64,000 nucleotides of DNA from Terrimesophilobacter sp044464485. GTDB lineage: Bacteria; Actinomycetota; Actinomycetes; Actinomycetales; Microbacteriaceae. Location of the stretch: contig JBIQLG010000005.1 of assembly GCA_044464485.1 (NCBI GenBank), forward strand, positions 124,001 to 188,000, written 5' to 3'. Both the position numbers and the translations under genes were made by a program. This document shows positions 51,113 through 60,617 of this stretch, in pieces. How positions within the stretch are numbered: position 1 is the first letter of the stretch; each line of letters opens with the position of its first letter. The notes under the pieces are model-generated. The model made no database searches. It worked only from the letters and a program-made list of their open reading frames with translations, and had not been told where the DNA came from.

Positions 51113-53031
51113 CCACTCACGCATCGCGTTCGACTGTTCCCACCCGCAGATCCACGTGGCTTCGCCGCATCGGTATTGGCGCCGTCGTGCTTGTTCCTCT
51201 GGCATTTGCAGGGCTGTTCGTTGGTGCGCTGTCCAAGGCAGACACGTCGCTCGATCGCATCCCCGCCGCGATAGTCAACAACGATTCGATCGTGTACACG
51301 ACGAATGATGACGGATCGAAGTCTCCCGTCTTCGCGGGTCGGCAACTGGTCACCGAGCTCACCGGTGACACGGGCGGCGTTGACTGGAGTGTCACCAACG
51401 AAGCAGACGCGAAGAAGGCGCTCGCGGCGGGTAGCGTGTACGCAATCCTCACGATCCCCAAAGACTTTTCGCCGTCCATACTCTCGCTGTCCACACCCGA
51501 TGCCACTCGCGCCGACCTTGCGATCACCACGGATGACGCGCACAGCTATCTCACCGGCGCTGTCGCCAAATCGGTGGGCGAGGCAATGGCCTCCACGTTC
51601 GGAAACGAAGTAACCGCCCAGTACATTTCGGGAATGTACACGAGCATCGGCAAGCTCGGTTCCTCGCTCGACGAAGCGGCGACCGGCGCAGATTCCCTTT
51701 CCTCCGGGGCCGGCAGCCTGAGCGAAGGCCTCGCGTCGCTGACGAGCGGAGTGGTCGCCGCGCAAAACGGAGCACACGGTCTCTCCAGCGGCGTCGACAG
51801 CTACACCCGCGGAGTGGACGGCCTCAGCGCCGGGCTTTCGCAATTGAACTCCGGAGCGTCGGGTCTGAGCGCCGTGAGCCAGGGGGTCGGCTCGTTCACC
51901 GGCTCCATTTCCGCGCTCGCGCAGGCGCTCGCCGCGGCCAATGCAAGCCTGCAGGCGAACCCGAGCGACGCGGCCGCGCGCGCAAGCGTGAATGCGCTTT
52001 CTGCTCAATTGTCAACCGCGGCGGCGGGCGGCACCACTCTCACCGCCCAGACCTCTGCTGCGATCACTTCGATTCAGGGCGGCATCTCCGACAGTGCGGC
52101 GGGTGCTCGACAGCTTGCGGCCGGTTCGTCCTCGCTGCGGGACGGCGCGCACTCGCTTGAGTCCGGTCTCGCCAGTCTGAAACAGGGCGCGGCCTCGGCA
52201 TCCTCTGGGGCTGGCGAACTCGCCTCCGGCGCGAGCAGCCTGGCAAGCGGGCTCTCCAGCGGTGCGGCGATGGTTCCCAAAACCGATGAAGCTACCGCGA
52301 CCGCCAATGCGAAGGTTGCCGCGAACCCGGTCTCGGTGACGCTGACTCGCGACAACGAAGTGGCCGGAGTTGGTCAGGGAATTTCCGCGTTCTTCGTTCC
52401 CCTGGGGCTGTGGATCGGCGCTCTCGCGGTGTTTTTGGTCCTTGCTCCCGTGACCCGCCGGGCGCTCGCGTCCACGGCGGGCAACACGCGCATCGTGCTG
52501 CACACCCTGGTTCGCGCGTCAACGGTCACCGCGTTGCAGGCGCTGCTGCTGGTGGCTCTCCTGCACCTCGTCGTGGGCGTCGCGTGGTCCGCGCTTCCCG
52601 CCACCCTCGGCTTTTCCCTGCTGATGGCGTTCGCGTTCACCGCATTCCACTACCTGCTGACGATAGGACTTGGCCGGGGAGGCCTCGTCGTTTCCCTGTT
52701 CGTTCTCGCGGTGCAGGTGACGGCGACTGGCGGGCTGTATCCGGTGCAACTCCTCGCCGCACCCTTCCAGTGGGTGAGTCCGCTCCTGCCGCTCACCTAC
52801 GGCGTTGCCGGCATGCAGGGCATTATTGCCGGTGGCGCGTCTGGTCCCGTTATGGGCGCCGTCGCAGTGTTGGCGCTTTTTGGCGCCGCCAGCGGGGTGG
52901 TTGCGCTCCTTGCCGTGCGCCGCACTCGCCGGGCGCGATCGCTCGAGTTCATTCCCGTGGCACTTCCTCGTACCCGATCCGCTCGACTGCGGCGCCCGAA
53001 ACCGCCTATGGGGTTGAGCGCAGCGCGCTGA
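51109..53031 (+). CDS. YhgE/Pip-family membrane protein
   Basis: A 640-residue protein with one N-terminal membrane segment (about 20-43), a long outer region (about 45-410) rich in Ser, Gly, Ala and Leu with repeated SSGA-SLSEGLASL-like heptads that predict coiled coil, and five or six membrane segments at about 420-600 of the ABC-2 permease type. YhgE/Pip proteins include phage receptors and EsaA of the type VII secretion system. Here it is coupled to the MMPL gene with its ABC-like tail. No ESX or WXG100 gene is present. Confidence 0.88.
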   Translation: MTTHASRSTVPTRRSTWLRRIGIGAVVLVPLAFAGLFVGALSKADTSLDRIPAAIVNNDSIVYTTNDDGSKSPVFAGRQLVTELTGDTGGVDWSVTNEADAKKALAAGSVYAILTIPKDFSPSILSLSTPDATRADLAITTDDAHSYLTGAVAKSVGEAMASTFGNEVTAQYISGMYTSIGKLGSSLDEAATGADSLSSGAGSLSEGLASLTSGVVAAQNGAHGLSSGVDSYTRGVDGLSAGLSQLNSGASGLSAVSQGVGSFTGSISALAQALAAANASLQANPSDAAARASVNALSAQLSTAAAGGTTLTAQTSAAITSIQGGISDSAAGARQLAAGSSSLRDGAHSLESGLASLKQGAASASSGAGELASGASSLASGLSSGAAMVPKTDEATATANAKVAANPVSVTLTRDNEVAGVGQGISAFFVPLGLWIGALAVFLVLAPVTRRALASTAGNTRIVLHTLVRASTVTALQALLLVALLHLVVGVAWSALPATLGFSLLMAFAFTAFHYLLTIGLGRGGLVVSLFVLAVQVTATGGLYPVQLLAAPFQWVSPLLPLTYGVAGMQGIIAGGASGPVMGAVAVLALFGAASGVVALLAVRRTRRARSLEFIPVALPRTRSARLRRPKPPMGLSAAR

Positions 53032-53899
53032 GTGCACGACGGCCAACTCGGCGAAACGCGCCGACCGCTGCCGCCGGGGTCGGGTACCAACCGAAAGCTC
53101 GACGCGGCGCGACGTGCAACTTGTCCTGCGCGAAGGCAAGGGTCTCTTTCAACAGCTCGAGACGTTCCTGCTCGGATTTCGCCTTCCGAGTGTTGACCTC
53201 CGCGACGACCGAGCCATCCCAACCTTGCCGCGCCAGGAGTTCAAGCACTTCTGCCACCGGTTCGCTCCCGTGACCGGGCAGCAAATGCTCGTCAAAAATC
53301 TTTCCCTCGTCCATGGATCCTGAACCGTCGCACAAGTGAACGTGCCGCAGTCGGTTTCCCATCTCGAGAGCGAGTTCCATCGAGTCACGACCTGACAGCG
53401 AGGCGTGGGAGAAATCCAGCGTCATGAAATCACAGTCCATGAGCGTCGGGTCAGCACCGGGAGCATAGGCCTTGAGGTTCTTGCCGGCGATCTTCCACGG
53501 GAACATGTTTTCAACAGCGATTTCGACGTTGTAGGCGCGCGAGGTCTCTCTCACGATGCGCAGAAAGTCCTTGGCGTATTGCGCTTGCCAGCGGAACGGC
53601 GGATGCACCACGACGGTCGGCGCGCCAACCGACTGCGCCAGCTCGGCCGCCCGCTCCAGCTTGACCCGGGGGTCGCGGCCCCACACGAAGTGGGTGAGGA
53701 GCAGCACAGGGGCATGTATCGAGAGAATCGGGAGCTCGTAACGCTCGGACAGTTCCAGTAGCGCTTCGGGATCCTGCGTTACCTCGTCATTGGTGACCAT
53801 AACTTCGACACCGTCAAAGCCCGCGAGCCGAGCGAGCCGAAAGGCGTGCTCTGGTGGCAGCGGGTACACCGCCGACGTGCTCATTCCGATGTGAATCAT
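53006..53899 (-). CDS. Sugar phosphate isomerase/epimerase (AP-endonuclease-2 TIM barrel)
   Basis: A 297-residue TIM-barrel protein of the xylose-isomerase-like AP_endonuc_2 family. Likely metal ligands are the glutamates and histidines in LSIHAPVLLL, VVVHPPFRW, AVENMFPW and LDFSHASLSG. Members isomerise or epimerise sugars or act on inositol-like substrates. It converges with the YhgE gene, overlapping by 26 nt. TAGACT lies eight bases before the ATG, and a palindrome (53905-53928) spans the leader. Confidence 0.83.
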   Translation of the reverse strand: MIHIGMSTSAVYPLPPEHAFRLARLAGFDGVEVMVTNDEVTQDPEALLELSERYELPILSIHAPVLLLTHFVWGRDPRVKLERAAELAQSVGAPTVVVHPPFRWQAQYAKDFLRIVRETSRAYNVEIAVENMFPWKIAGKNLKAYAPGADPTLMDCDFMTLDFSHASLSGRDSMELALEMGNRLRHVHLCDGSGSMDEGKIFDEHLLPGHGSEPVAEVLELLARQGWDGSVVAEVNTRKAKSEQERLELLKETLAFAQDKLHVAPRRAFGWYPTPAAAVGAFRRVGRRALSALRSTP

Positions 53900-53904
53900 G
53901 AGCC

Positions 53905-53928
53905 TTCAGTCTAAGCATGCTTTCTGAA
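53905..53928. repeat. Nested palindrome upstream of the sugar isomerase gene
   Basis: TTCAG and CTGAA (53905-53909 and 53924-53928) flank a perfect 10-bp palindrome AAGCATGCTT (53913-53922). It begins six bases above the start codon at 53899 and overlaps the probable -10, so it may be an operator. Confidence 0.35.
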
Positions 53929-54098
53929 TGTCGCTGGCGTGCATCCCGTCCGTTCGGAGGGAACCTGAAGTTGCTGCAGATACCGTTGCACGGGAGCCGA
54001 GTCAGGTGAGAGGCGGCCACGGCGAGAGATCGCCCCGCTGGTAACCTTGATTCCGCGCTCACCGAAAAATTCGCGTCAGCGCAAGAGGAAGCAGGATC

Positions 54099-55601
54099 GT
54101 GACGTTAACAGCCGCGGGATCAGGTTCTGCCGAGAGAAGATTCGACTTTCTGGTCATGTCCAATCGGCTTCCCGTCGACAGCGTTGTCGGGTCGGACGGA
54201 CGTCAAACCTGGACTCGATCGCCTGGCGGACTCGTCGCCGCGCTGGAGCCGGTCATGCACCGCCACGATGGAGCGTGGATTGGATGGCCGGGGGAACCCG
54301 ACATCGAACTGGATCCGTTCGACGCCGATGGCATGCGGTTGATTCCGCTATCGCTGTCGCGCCGGGAAGTTGTGGAATATTACGAGGGTTTCTCCAACGG
54401 AACGCTCTGGCCGCTCTATCATGACGTCATCGCCGCGCCATCTTTTCGCCGCGAATGGTGGGATGCCTACCAAAGCGTGAACGCGAGGTTCGCCAAATGC
54501 GCGGCGGAGGTTGCGTCCGAAGGCGCGGTGGTCTGGGTGCAGGACTATCAGCTTCAGCTGGTGCCCAAGATCCTGCGGGAATTGCGACCCGACCTGACTA
54601 TCGGCTTCTTCGATCACATTCCGTTCCCGCCATATGGTTTGTTCTCGCAACTTCCCTGGCGAACCCAGGTGATCGAAGGATTACTCGGTGCGGATGTCGT
54701 GGGTTTTCAGCGTGATGCCGACGCGAGCAATTTTGCCCAGTCGGTTCGACGGCTCAAGGGATACCCGACGACGGGCGCCCGCATCGAGGTCCCGCTCGTT
54801 GACGAGACGCCGGGCGTGCGCGTCTATGCGCCGATCAAGCGGGGGTTCGCGTCCCGCACCGTCATCGCGCGGAAGTTTCCTATTTCCATCGATGCGGAAA
54901 TTTATCGGGTGGCGGCTCAGGATCCTGAGATTCAGGCGCGAGCCAGACAAATTCGCGCGGATCTGGGAAACCCGGAAAAGATTATCCTCGGCGTCGATCG
55001 CCTCGATTACACGAAGGGCATCCGCCATCGCCTCGACGCGTATGGTGAACTTCTCGCTGAACGGAGAGTCAATCCGGAGAAGTCAATTCTTGTTCAGGTG
55101 GCCAGCCCGAGTCGCGAGAGAGTGCAGAGCTACATCGATCTGAGGGACGAAATTGAACTCACCGTGGGGCGCATCAACGGGGAATTTTCGGAGATCGGCC
55201 ACCAGGCGGTCAGCTACCACCATCACAGTTACCCGCGTGAAGAAATGGTGGCGCTCTATCTCGCTGCAGACGTCATGCTCGTCACGGCGCTTCGCGACGG
55301 AATGAATCTGGTCGCCAAGGAATACGTCGCGTCCCGCTTTAACGACGACGGCGTGCTCGTGCTCTCGGAGTTCGCGGGCGCTTCGGATGAATTGACGCGG
55401 GCGGTCATGGTGAACCCGCACGATATCGAGGGGCTCAAAGACGGCATCCTGCGAGCACTGGAAATGCCGCAGCAGGAACAGCGCTCGCGAATGCGGTTTC
55501 TTCGCAAGAAAGTTTTCGACAACGACGTGGAGAAGTGGTCTCAGGAGTTCCTCGACGTGCTCGCGGAGCATCGGCAGCCGAATCGGCCGACGGCGTTATG
55601 A
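54099..55601 (+). CDS. otsA: Trehalose-6-phosphate synthase
   Basis: A 500-residue GT20 enzyme that joins UDP-glucose (or GDP-glucose) and glucose-6-phosphate. It has SNRLPVDS at the start, DRLDYTKGIRHRL near residues 302-314 and a catalytic stretch ALRDGMNLVAKEYVA near residues 395-410. The GTG at 54099 follows a purine-rich site. It is coupled to otsB by a 4-nt overlap and supplies trehalose for osmotic and desiccation stress. Confidence 0.95.
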   Translation: MTLTAAGSGSAERRFDFLVMSNRLPVDSVVGSDGRQTWTRSPGGLVAALEPVMHRHDGAWIGWPGEPDIELDPFDADGMRLIPLSLSRREVVEYYEGFSNGTLWPLYHDVIAAPSFRREWWDAYQSVNARFAKCAAEVASEGAVVWVQDYQLQLVPKILRELRPDLTIGFFDHIPFPPYGLFSQLPWRTQVIEGLLGADVVGFQRDADASNFAQSVRRLKGYPTTGARIEVPLVDETPGVRVYAPIKRGFASRTVIARKFPISIDAEIYRVAAQDPEIQARARQIRADLGNPEKIILGVDRLDYTKGIRHRLDAYGELLAERRVNPEKSILVQVASPSRERVQSYIDLRDEIELTVGRINGEFSEIGHQAVSYHHHSYPREEMVALYLAADVMLVTALRDGMNLVAKEYVASRFNDDGVLVLSEFAGASDELTRAVMVNPHDIEGLKDGILRALEMPQQEQRSRMRFLRKKVFDNDVEKWSQEFLDVLAEHRQPNRPTAL

Positions 55602-56434
55602 GTTCGCTGAGCCCCGACCTTCAATTCGCGATCTCCTCGGTCGCCGCGGTAGAAACGTTGCTCGTCGCCGTCGACTTTGATGGAACGCTCGCGCCCCTTG
55701 TGGATGACCCGGCCGATTCTCGAATGCTCCCCGCGGCACGCGCCGCGCTCCTCGACCTTGCCGATGTGACGGCCACTCACGCTGCCGTCATTTCGGGCCG
55801 CGCGCTCGAGGTGCTGGACGAACTCACCGGGTTGCCGGCATCCGTCACTCTCGTCGGTTCGCACGGCTCGGAGTTCAGAATCGACGGTGTCATCGAATTG
55901 CCGGAATTGAGCGAACCGGATCGCACGCGCGTGGAGGAAATCTGCGCGGTCGTGGACTCCGTGAGCGCCAAATTTCGTGGGGCACTTTTTGAGCGCAAAC
56001 CTGCCGGAGCCGGACTGCACACGCGGCGATCGTCGCGCTCGGACGCCGAGGAAGCAGAAGCGCTCGCGCTGCGTCTCGTGACGGAACTCGACGCGCGCGG
56101 CGACGTCGCGAGTGCGCACCGGCCTACCGTCATCCGGCGGGGCAAGGACATTCTGGAGTTTTCGCTCGGAGAGGCAGACAAGGGCGAATCGCTGCGGAGA
56201 CTGCGCGGCGAGCTGGGTGCCGATGCCATCGTGTTCCTGGGTGACGACGTGACGGACGAAGACGGGTTCGAGGCGCTCCTGCCGGATGATGTGGGGGTGA
56301 AGGTCGGGACCGGCCCGTCGCTCGCGCGGTACCGGGTGAGCGATCCGGGCGAAGCGGCAAACGTGTTGGAAGCACTCCGGGACGCACGACGCGAACACGC
56401 GGTCGGAGCCAACCGGGCGGTCAACCCCGAGTAG
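55598..56434 (+). CDS. otsB: Trehalose-6-phosphate phosphatase
   Basis: A 278-residue HAD phosphatase. The nucleophile D26 and general acid D28 are in VAVDFDGTLAPL, the phosphate-binding site includes SGRALEVLDEL, and the metal-binding loop is FLGDDVTDEDGF (about residues 210-221). The ATG at 55598 overlaps the otsA stop, the natural start. It completes the OtsAB trehalose pathway. Confidence 0.93.
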   Translation: MSSLSPDLQFAISSVAAVETLLVAVDFDGTLAPLVDDPADSRMLPAARAALLDLADVTATHAAVISGRALEVLDELTGLPASVTLVGSHGSEFRIDGVIELPELSEPDRTRVEEICAVVDSVSAKFRGALFERKPAGAGLHTRRSSRSDAEEAEALALRLVTELDARGDVASAHRPTVIRRGKDILEFSLGEADKGESLRRLRGELGADAIVFLGDDVTDEDGFEALLPDDVGVKVGTGPSLARYRVSDPGEAANVLEALRDARREHAVGANRAVNPE

Positions 56435-56498
56435 CGTGCTGCCGCGCGCGGAATAGTAGGACAACCAAGTACCGAAGACTGTCCCGTTACGGACGTTC

Positions 56499-56504
56499 TA
56501 GAGT
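56499..56504 (+). promoter_or_regulatory. Leaderless -10 (TAGAGT) for ilvD
   Basis: TAGAGT is followed by exactly six bases and the ATG at 56511. This leaves no room for a leader peptide or T-box, so ilvD is not controlled by classical attenuation at this promoter. Confidence 0.5.
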
Positions 56505-56510
56505 GGTGGC

Positions 56511-58205
56511 ATGCCTGAGCACGACATGAAACCCCGTTCACGAGTGGTCACCGATGGTATCGAGGCCATGACCTCGCGCGGAATGCTGCGCGCCGTGGGA
56601 ATGGGCGATGCGGATTGGGACAAACCCCAGATTGGCATCGCAAGCTCGTGGAACGAGATCACGCCCTGCAACCTGAGCCTCGATCGCCTCGCGCAGGCGT
56701 CCAAGGAGGGCGTGCACTCCGGTGGCGGATACCCGCTGGAATTCGGCACCATCTCGGTCTCCGACGGGATATCGATGGGTCATGAGGGCATGCATTTTTC
56801 GCTCGTCAGCCGAGAGGTGATTGCGGACTCCGTCGAAACGGTCATGATGGCGGAACGACTCGACGGGTCGGTGTTGCTTGCCGGATGCGACAAGTCGCTT
56901 CCCGGAATGCTCATGGCGGCCGCTCGCCTCGACCTCGCCTCGGTTTTCCTCTACGCCGGTTCGACCGCACCCGGGTGGGTGAAGCTCGAGGACGGCACGG
57001 AAAAAGACGTCACGATTATCGACTCCTTCGAAGCCGTAGGTGCCGTGAAGGCGGGAAAGATGTCGGCGATTGACGCGCACCGCATCGAGTGCGCCATTGT
57101 GCCGGGTGAGGGTGCCTGCGGAGGCATGTACACCGCGAACACCATGGCGAGCGTCGCCGAGGCGCTCGGCATGAGCCTGCCGGGTTCCGCCGCGCCGCCC
57201 GCCGCGGACCGTCGCCGTGACTACTTCGCGCATCGCAGTGGGGAGGCGGTCGTGAACATGCTGCGCCTGGGCATTACGGCGCGCGACATCCTCACAAAAA
57301 AGGCATTCGAGAACGCCATTGCGGTCGCCATGGCGTTCGGCGGCTCCACAAACGTGGTGCTGCACCTGCTCGCCATCGCGCGCGAAGCGGATGTCGAACT
57401 CACGCTCGCGGACTTCAACCGCATCGGAGACAAGACCCCGCACATCGGCGACCTGAAGCCCTTCGGCAGGTACGTCATGAACGACGTCGATCGCCATGGC
57501 GGCGTGCCGGTCGTCATGAAAGCGCTGCTGGACGCCGGCCTCCTCCACGGCGACGCGCTCACGGTCACCGGCAAGACCCTCGCGGAGAATCTTGAGGAGC
57601 TCAATCCGCTGCCGCTCGACGGCGACGTCATTCGTACTCTCGATAACCCCATCCACGCCACCGGCGGCATCACGATTCTCCACGGAACCTTCGCTCCCGA
57701 CGGCGCCGTCGTCAAAACCGCCGGGTTCGATCTTGACGTGTTCGAGGGGCCCGCGCGCGTGTTCGAGCGCGAGCGTGCCGCCATGGACGCGCTCACGGAC
57801 GGCAACATCAACAAGGGCGACGTCATCGTCATCCGGTATGAGGGACCCAAGGGCGGCCCCGGAATGCGCGAAATGCTCGCGATCACCGCCGCGATCAAGG
57901 GCGCTGGCCTCGGGAAAGATGTATTACTCTTGACGGACGGCAGATTCTCAGGCGGCACAACCGGCCTGTGCGTTGGCCACATAGCTCCCGAAGCGGTGGA
58001 TGCAGGACCCATCGCCTTCGTGCGCGATGGTGATCTGATACGGGTCGATATCGCAGCTCGCTCGCTCGACTTACTTGTCGATCCGGCAGAGCTCGAAGCT
58101 CGCCGCACCGGCTGGGCTCCGCTTCCCCCGCGCTACACCCGTGGCGTTCTCGCTAAATACTCGAAGCTCGTGCACTCCGCCGCGGAGGGTGCGATTACCG
58201 GGTAA
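56511..58205 (+). CDS. ilvD: Dihydroxy-acid dehydratase
   Basis: A 564-residue DHAD that converts dihydroxy-acids to the 2-keto acids of valine and isoleucine. Three cluster cysteines, C53 (EITPCNLS), C126 (AGCDKSLPG) and C203 (GACGGMYTANT), fit the plant/mycobacterial [2Fe-2S] type rather than the [4Fe-4S] type. It is the first gene of an ilvD-ilvB-ilvN-ilvC-serA series in one direction, with its own leaderless promoter. Confidence 0.96.
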   Translation: MPEHDMKPRSRVVTDGIEAMTSRGMLRAVGMGDADWDKPQIGIASSWNEITPCNLSLDRLAQASKEGVHSGGGYPLEFGTISVSDGISMGHEGMHFSLVSREVIADSVETVMMAERLDGSVLLAGCDKSLPGMLMAAARLDLASVFLYAGSTAPGWVKLEDGTEKDVTIIDSFEAVGAVKAGKMSAIDAHRIECAIVPGEGACGGMYTANTMASVAEALGMSLPGSAAPPAADRRRDYFAHRSGEAVVNMLRLGITARDILTKKAFENAIAVAMAFGGSTNVVLHLLAIAREADVELTLADFNRIGDKTPHIGDLKPFGRYVMNDVDRHGGVPVVMKALLDAGLLHGDALTVTGKTLAENLEELNPLPLDGDVIRTLDNPIHATGGITILHGTFAPDGAVVKTAGFDLDVFEGPARVFERERAAMDALTDGNINKGDVIVIRYEGPKGGPGMREMLAITAAIKGAGLGKDVLLLTDGRFSGGTTGLCVGHIAPEAVDAGPIAFVRDGDLIRVDIAARSLDLLVDPAELEARRTGWAPLPPRYTRGVLAKYSKLVHSAAEGAITG

Positions 58206-58260
58206 TCGCGCGAAAGCGCCCGAAACTTATCACCGGACGACCACAAAGGAAACCAAGCTC

Positions 58261-60096
58261 ATGCCCACGGAATCCAAAACCGTGCCACACCCCGCAAAGC
58301 CTGACGCTTCGCTCGTGCCGAGCAAGAAGGGCACCGTACCGTCACCCAAGCCGGAGATTCTCACCGGATCGGGTGCAATTCTTCGGTCGCTGGAAAAGCT
58401 CGGTGTTACCGAAGTTTTCGGACTTCCGGGCGGAGCCATCATGCCTTTCTATGACGAGCTCATGTCATCAACCTCAATTCGGCACATTCTGGTTCGCCAC
58501 GAGCAGGGTGCGGGGCACGCCGCAGAAGGCTACGCATCCTCGTCCGGAAAGCTCGGCGTCGCCATTGCGACAAGCGGTCCCGGCGCGACCAACCTCGTGA
58601 CCGCGATCGCCGATGCGCACATGGATTCTGTTCCTCTGCTCGCGATAACCGGCCAGGTTTTTTCCACATCGATGGGCACGGATGCTTTTCAAGAGGTCGA
58701 CATCGTCGGGATCGCCATGCCGATCACGAAACACTCGTTCCTCGTCACTCGTCCGGAAGACATTCCGGGAACGATCGCAGCCGCCCACCTCATTGCGACA
58801 ACCGGCAGGCCAGGCCCCGTGCTCGTGGATGTGACGAAGGACGCTCAGCAGAACAGCGCGCCCTTCATCTGGCCGCCCAAAATCGACCTGCCGGGCTACC
58901 GGCCCGTGACGAAGGCTCACGGCAAACAGGTGGTTGCCGCCGCGAAGTTGATCGCAGAAGCCAAGCGACCGGTTTTCTATGTGGGTGGGGGCGTCATCCG
59001 CGCGAGGGCATCCCAAGAGCTGGAGGCTCTCGCGACGCTCACCGGCGTGCCCGTGGTCACGACGCTCATGGCGCGCGGCGCCTTTCCCGACTCCAATCCG
59101 CAGCACCTGGGAATGCCGGGAATGCACGGCACGGTGCCCGCGGTGCTCGCGCTGCAGGAAGCCGACGTTCTTGTGGCCATCGGCGCCCGGTTCGATGATC
59201 GCGTCACGGGCAAGCCGAGTGAATTCGCCCCCGACGCCACCGTCGTGCACATCGACGTGGATCCCGCCGAGATCTCGAAAATCCGGATTGCGGATGTTCC
59301 CATCGTCGGAGACGCGAAGGACGTCATCGTCGACCTCGCCGCCGCATACTCGGACGCCGTGAAGAAGGTCACACCCGACATCACGCAGTGGTGGACGCGG
59401 CTCAATGAACTGCGGACGAGGTTCCCCCTCGGCTACGCGGAGCCCGAAGACGGGTTGCTCTCGCCGCAGTACGTCATCGAACGAATCGGCGCCATCACCG
59501 GCCCCGAAGCCATTTATGCGGCCGGCGTCGGACAGCATCAAATGTGGGCTGCCCAGTTCATCAAGTATGAGCGGCCGAACGCGTGGCTCAACTCGGGCGG
59601 CGCGGGGACCATGGGGTACGGCGTGCCCGCGGCCATGGGGGCAAAAGTGGCGAACCCCGATCGCACCGTGTGGGCGATCGACGGCGACGGTTGTTTCCAG
59701 ATGACCAATCAGGAGCTCGCCACCTGCACCATCAACAACATCCCGATCAAGGTTGCGATCATCAACAACTCGAGTCTCGGGATGGTGCGCCAGTGGCAGA
59801 CGCTGTTCTACAACGGACGCCATTCGTTCACCGACCTGAACACCGGACACGACACGGTCATGATTCCGGACTTCGTCAAGCTCGCCGAGGCGTACGGTGC
59901 GCTCGGCATCCGCGTCACGAAGAAGGAGGAAGTGGATGCCGCGATCAAACTCGCCAACGAGACGAATGACCGACCCGTCGTGCTCGATTTCATCGTGAGC
60001 GCGGATGCGATGGTGTGGCCGATGGTGCCGCAGGGTGTCGGAAACTCCAGCGTGCAGTACGCGCGCGAGAAGGCGCCCGAATGGGAAGAGGAGTAG
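58261..60096 (+). CDS. ilvB: Acetolactate synthase large subunit
   Basis: A 611-residue ThDP enzyme that joins two pyruvates (or pyruvate and 2-ketobutyrate). The ThDP glutamate is in VRHEQGAGHAAEGYA, and the Mg/ThDP motif is GDGCFQMTNQE followed by NN in INNIPIKVAIINN. The extra 30-residue N-terminal stretch is common in actinobacteria. The ATG at 58261 lies after AAAGGA; a longer reading overlapping ilvD would lack homology. It is 2 bp from ilvN. Confidence 0.96.
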   Translation: MPTESKTVPHPAKPDASLVPSKKGTVPSPKPEILTGSGAILRSLEKLGVTEVFGLPGGAIMPFYDELMSSTSIRHILVRHEQGAGHAAEGYASSSGKLGVAIATSGPGATNLVTAIADAHMDSVPLLAITGQVFSTSMGTDAFQEVDIVGIAMPITKHSFLVTRPEDIPGTIAAAHLIATTGRPGPVLVDVTKDAQQNSAPFIWPPKIDLPGYRPVTKAHGKQVVAAAKLIAEAKRPVFYVGGGVIRARASQELEALATLTGVPVVTTLMARGAFPDSNPQHLGMPGMHGTVPAVLALQEADVLVAIGARFDDRVTGKPSEFAPDATVVHIDVDPAEISKIRIADVPIVGDAKDVIVDLAAAYSDAVKKVTPDITQWWTRLNELRTRFPLGYAEPEDGLLSPQYVIERIGAITGPEAIYAAGVGQHQMWAAQFIKYERPNAWLNSGGAGTMGYGVPAAMGAKVANPDRTVWAIDGDGCFQMTNQELATCTINNIPIKVAIINNSSLGMVRQWQTLFYNGRHSFTDLNTGHDTVMIPDFVKLAEAYGALGIRVTKKEEVDAAIKLANETNDRPVVLDFIVSADAMVWPMVPQGVGNSSVQYAREKAPEWEEE

Positions 60097-60098
60097 CC

Positions 60099-60605
60099 AT
60101 GAGCCACGTGCTTTCCATGCTCGTCGAAGACAAACCCGGCCTGCTCACGCGTGTCGCCGGCCTGTTTGCGCGGCGCGGTTTCAACATCGAGTCACTTGCG
60201 GTGGGCAAGAGCGAGATCGAAGGTCTTTCGCGCATCACGGTGGTCGTGGATGTTGAGCAGGGGCCGCTCGAGCAGGTCACCAAACAGCTCAACAAGCTCG
60301 TGAACGTGATCAAGATCGTCGAGCTCGATCCGACGCAGACGGTGGAGCGGGAGCACCTGCTCATCAAAGTGAAGGTCGACAACACCACAAGAAGCCAAAT
60401 TCTGGAAGCGACGAATCTGTTTCGTGCGCGCATCGTCGATGTTTCGACCGATGCTCTCGTGATCGAAGTGACCGGCGACACCGCCAAAACCCAGGCGCTG
60501 CTGCGCGTGCTTGAGCCGTATGGAATTAAAGAGATTGCACAATCCGGACTTCTGGCTATCGGCCGAGGGTCAAAGAGCATTACTGATCGAGTTCACAAAA
60601 ACTAA
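60099..60605 (+). CDS. ilvN: Acetolactate synthase small (regulatory) subunit
   Basis: A 168-residue protein with an N-terminal ACT domain (residues 1-75, SMLVEDKPGLLTRVAGLFA) and a C-terminal domain (about 80-165) that bind valine and IlvB. It confers valine feedback inhibition. The ATG at 60099 follows GGAAGAGGAG, and the gene lies directly after ilvB, the standard pair. Confidence 0.95.
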   Translation: MSHVLSMLVEDKPGLLTRVAGLFARRGFNIESLAVGKSEIEGLSRITVVVDVEQGPLEQVTKQLNKLVNVIKIVELDPTQTVEREHLLIKVKVDNTTRSQILEATNLFRARIVDVSTDALVIEVTGDTAKTQALLRVLEPYGIKEIAQSGLLAIGRGSKSITDRVHKN

Positions 60606-60617
60606 AGGAGCATCAAC

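Noticed and set aside
56435..56510. Leader-peptide attenuator or T-box for the ilv genes
   Set aside because: No run of Ile/Val/Leu codons or T-box sequence, and the -10 is six bases from the start codon. The 55-bp gap before ilvB also holds nothing.
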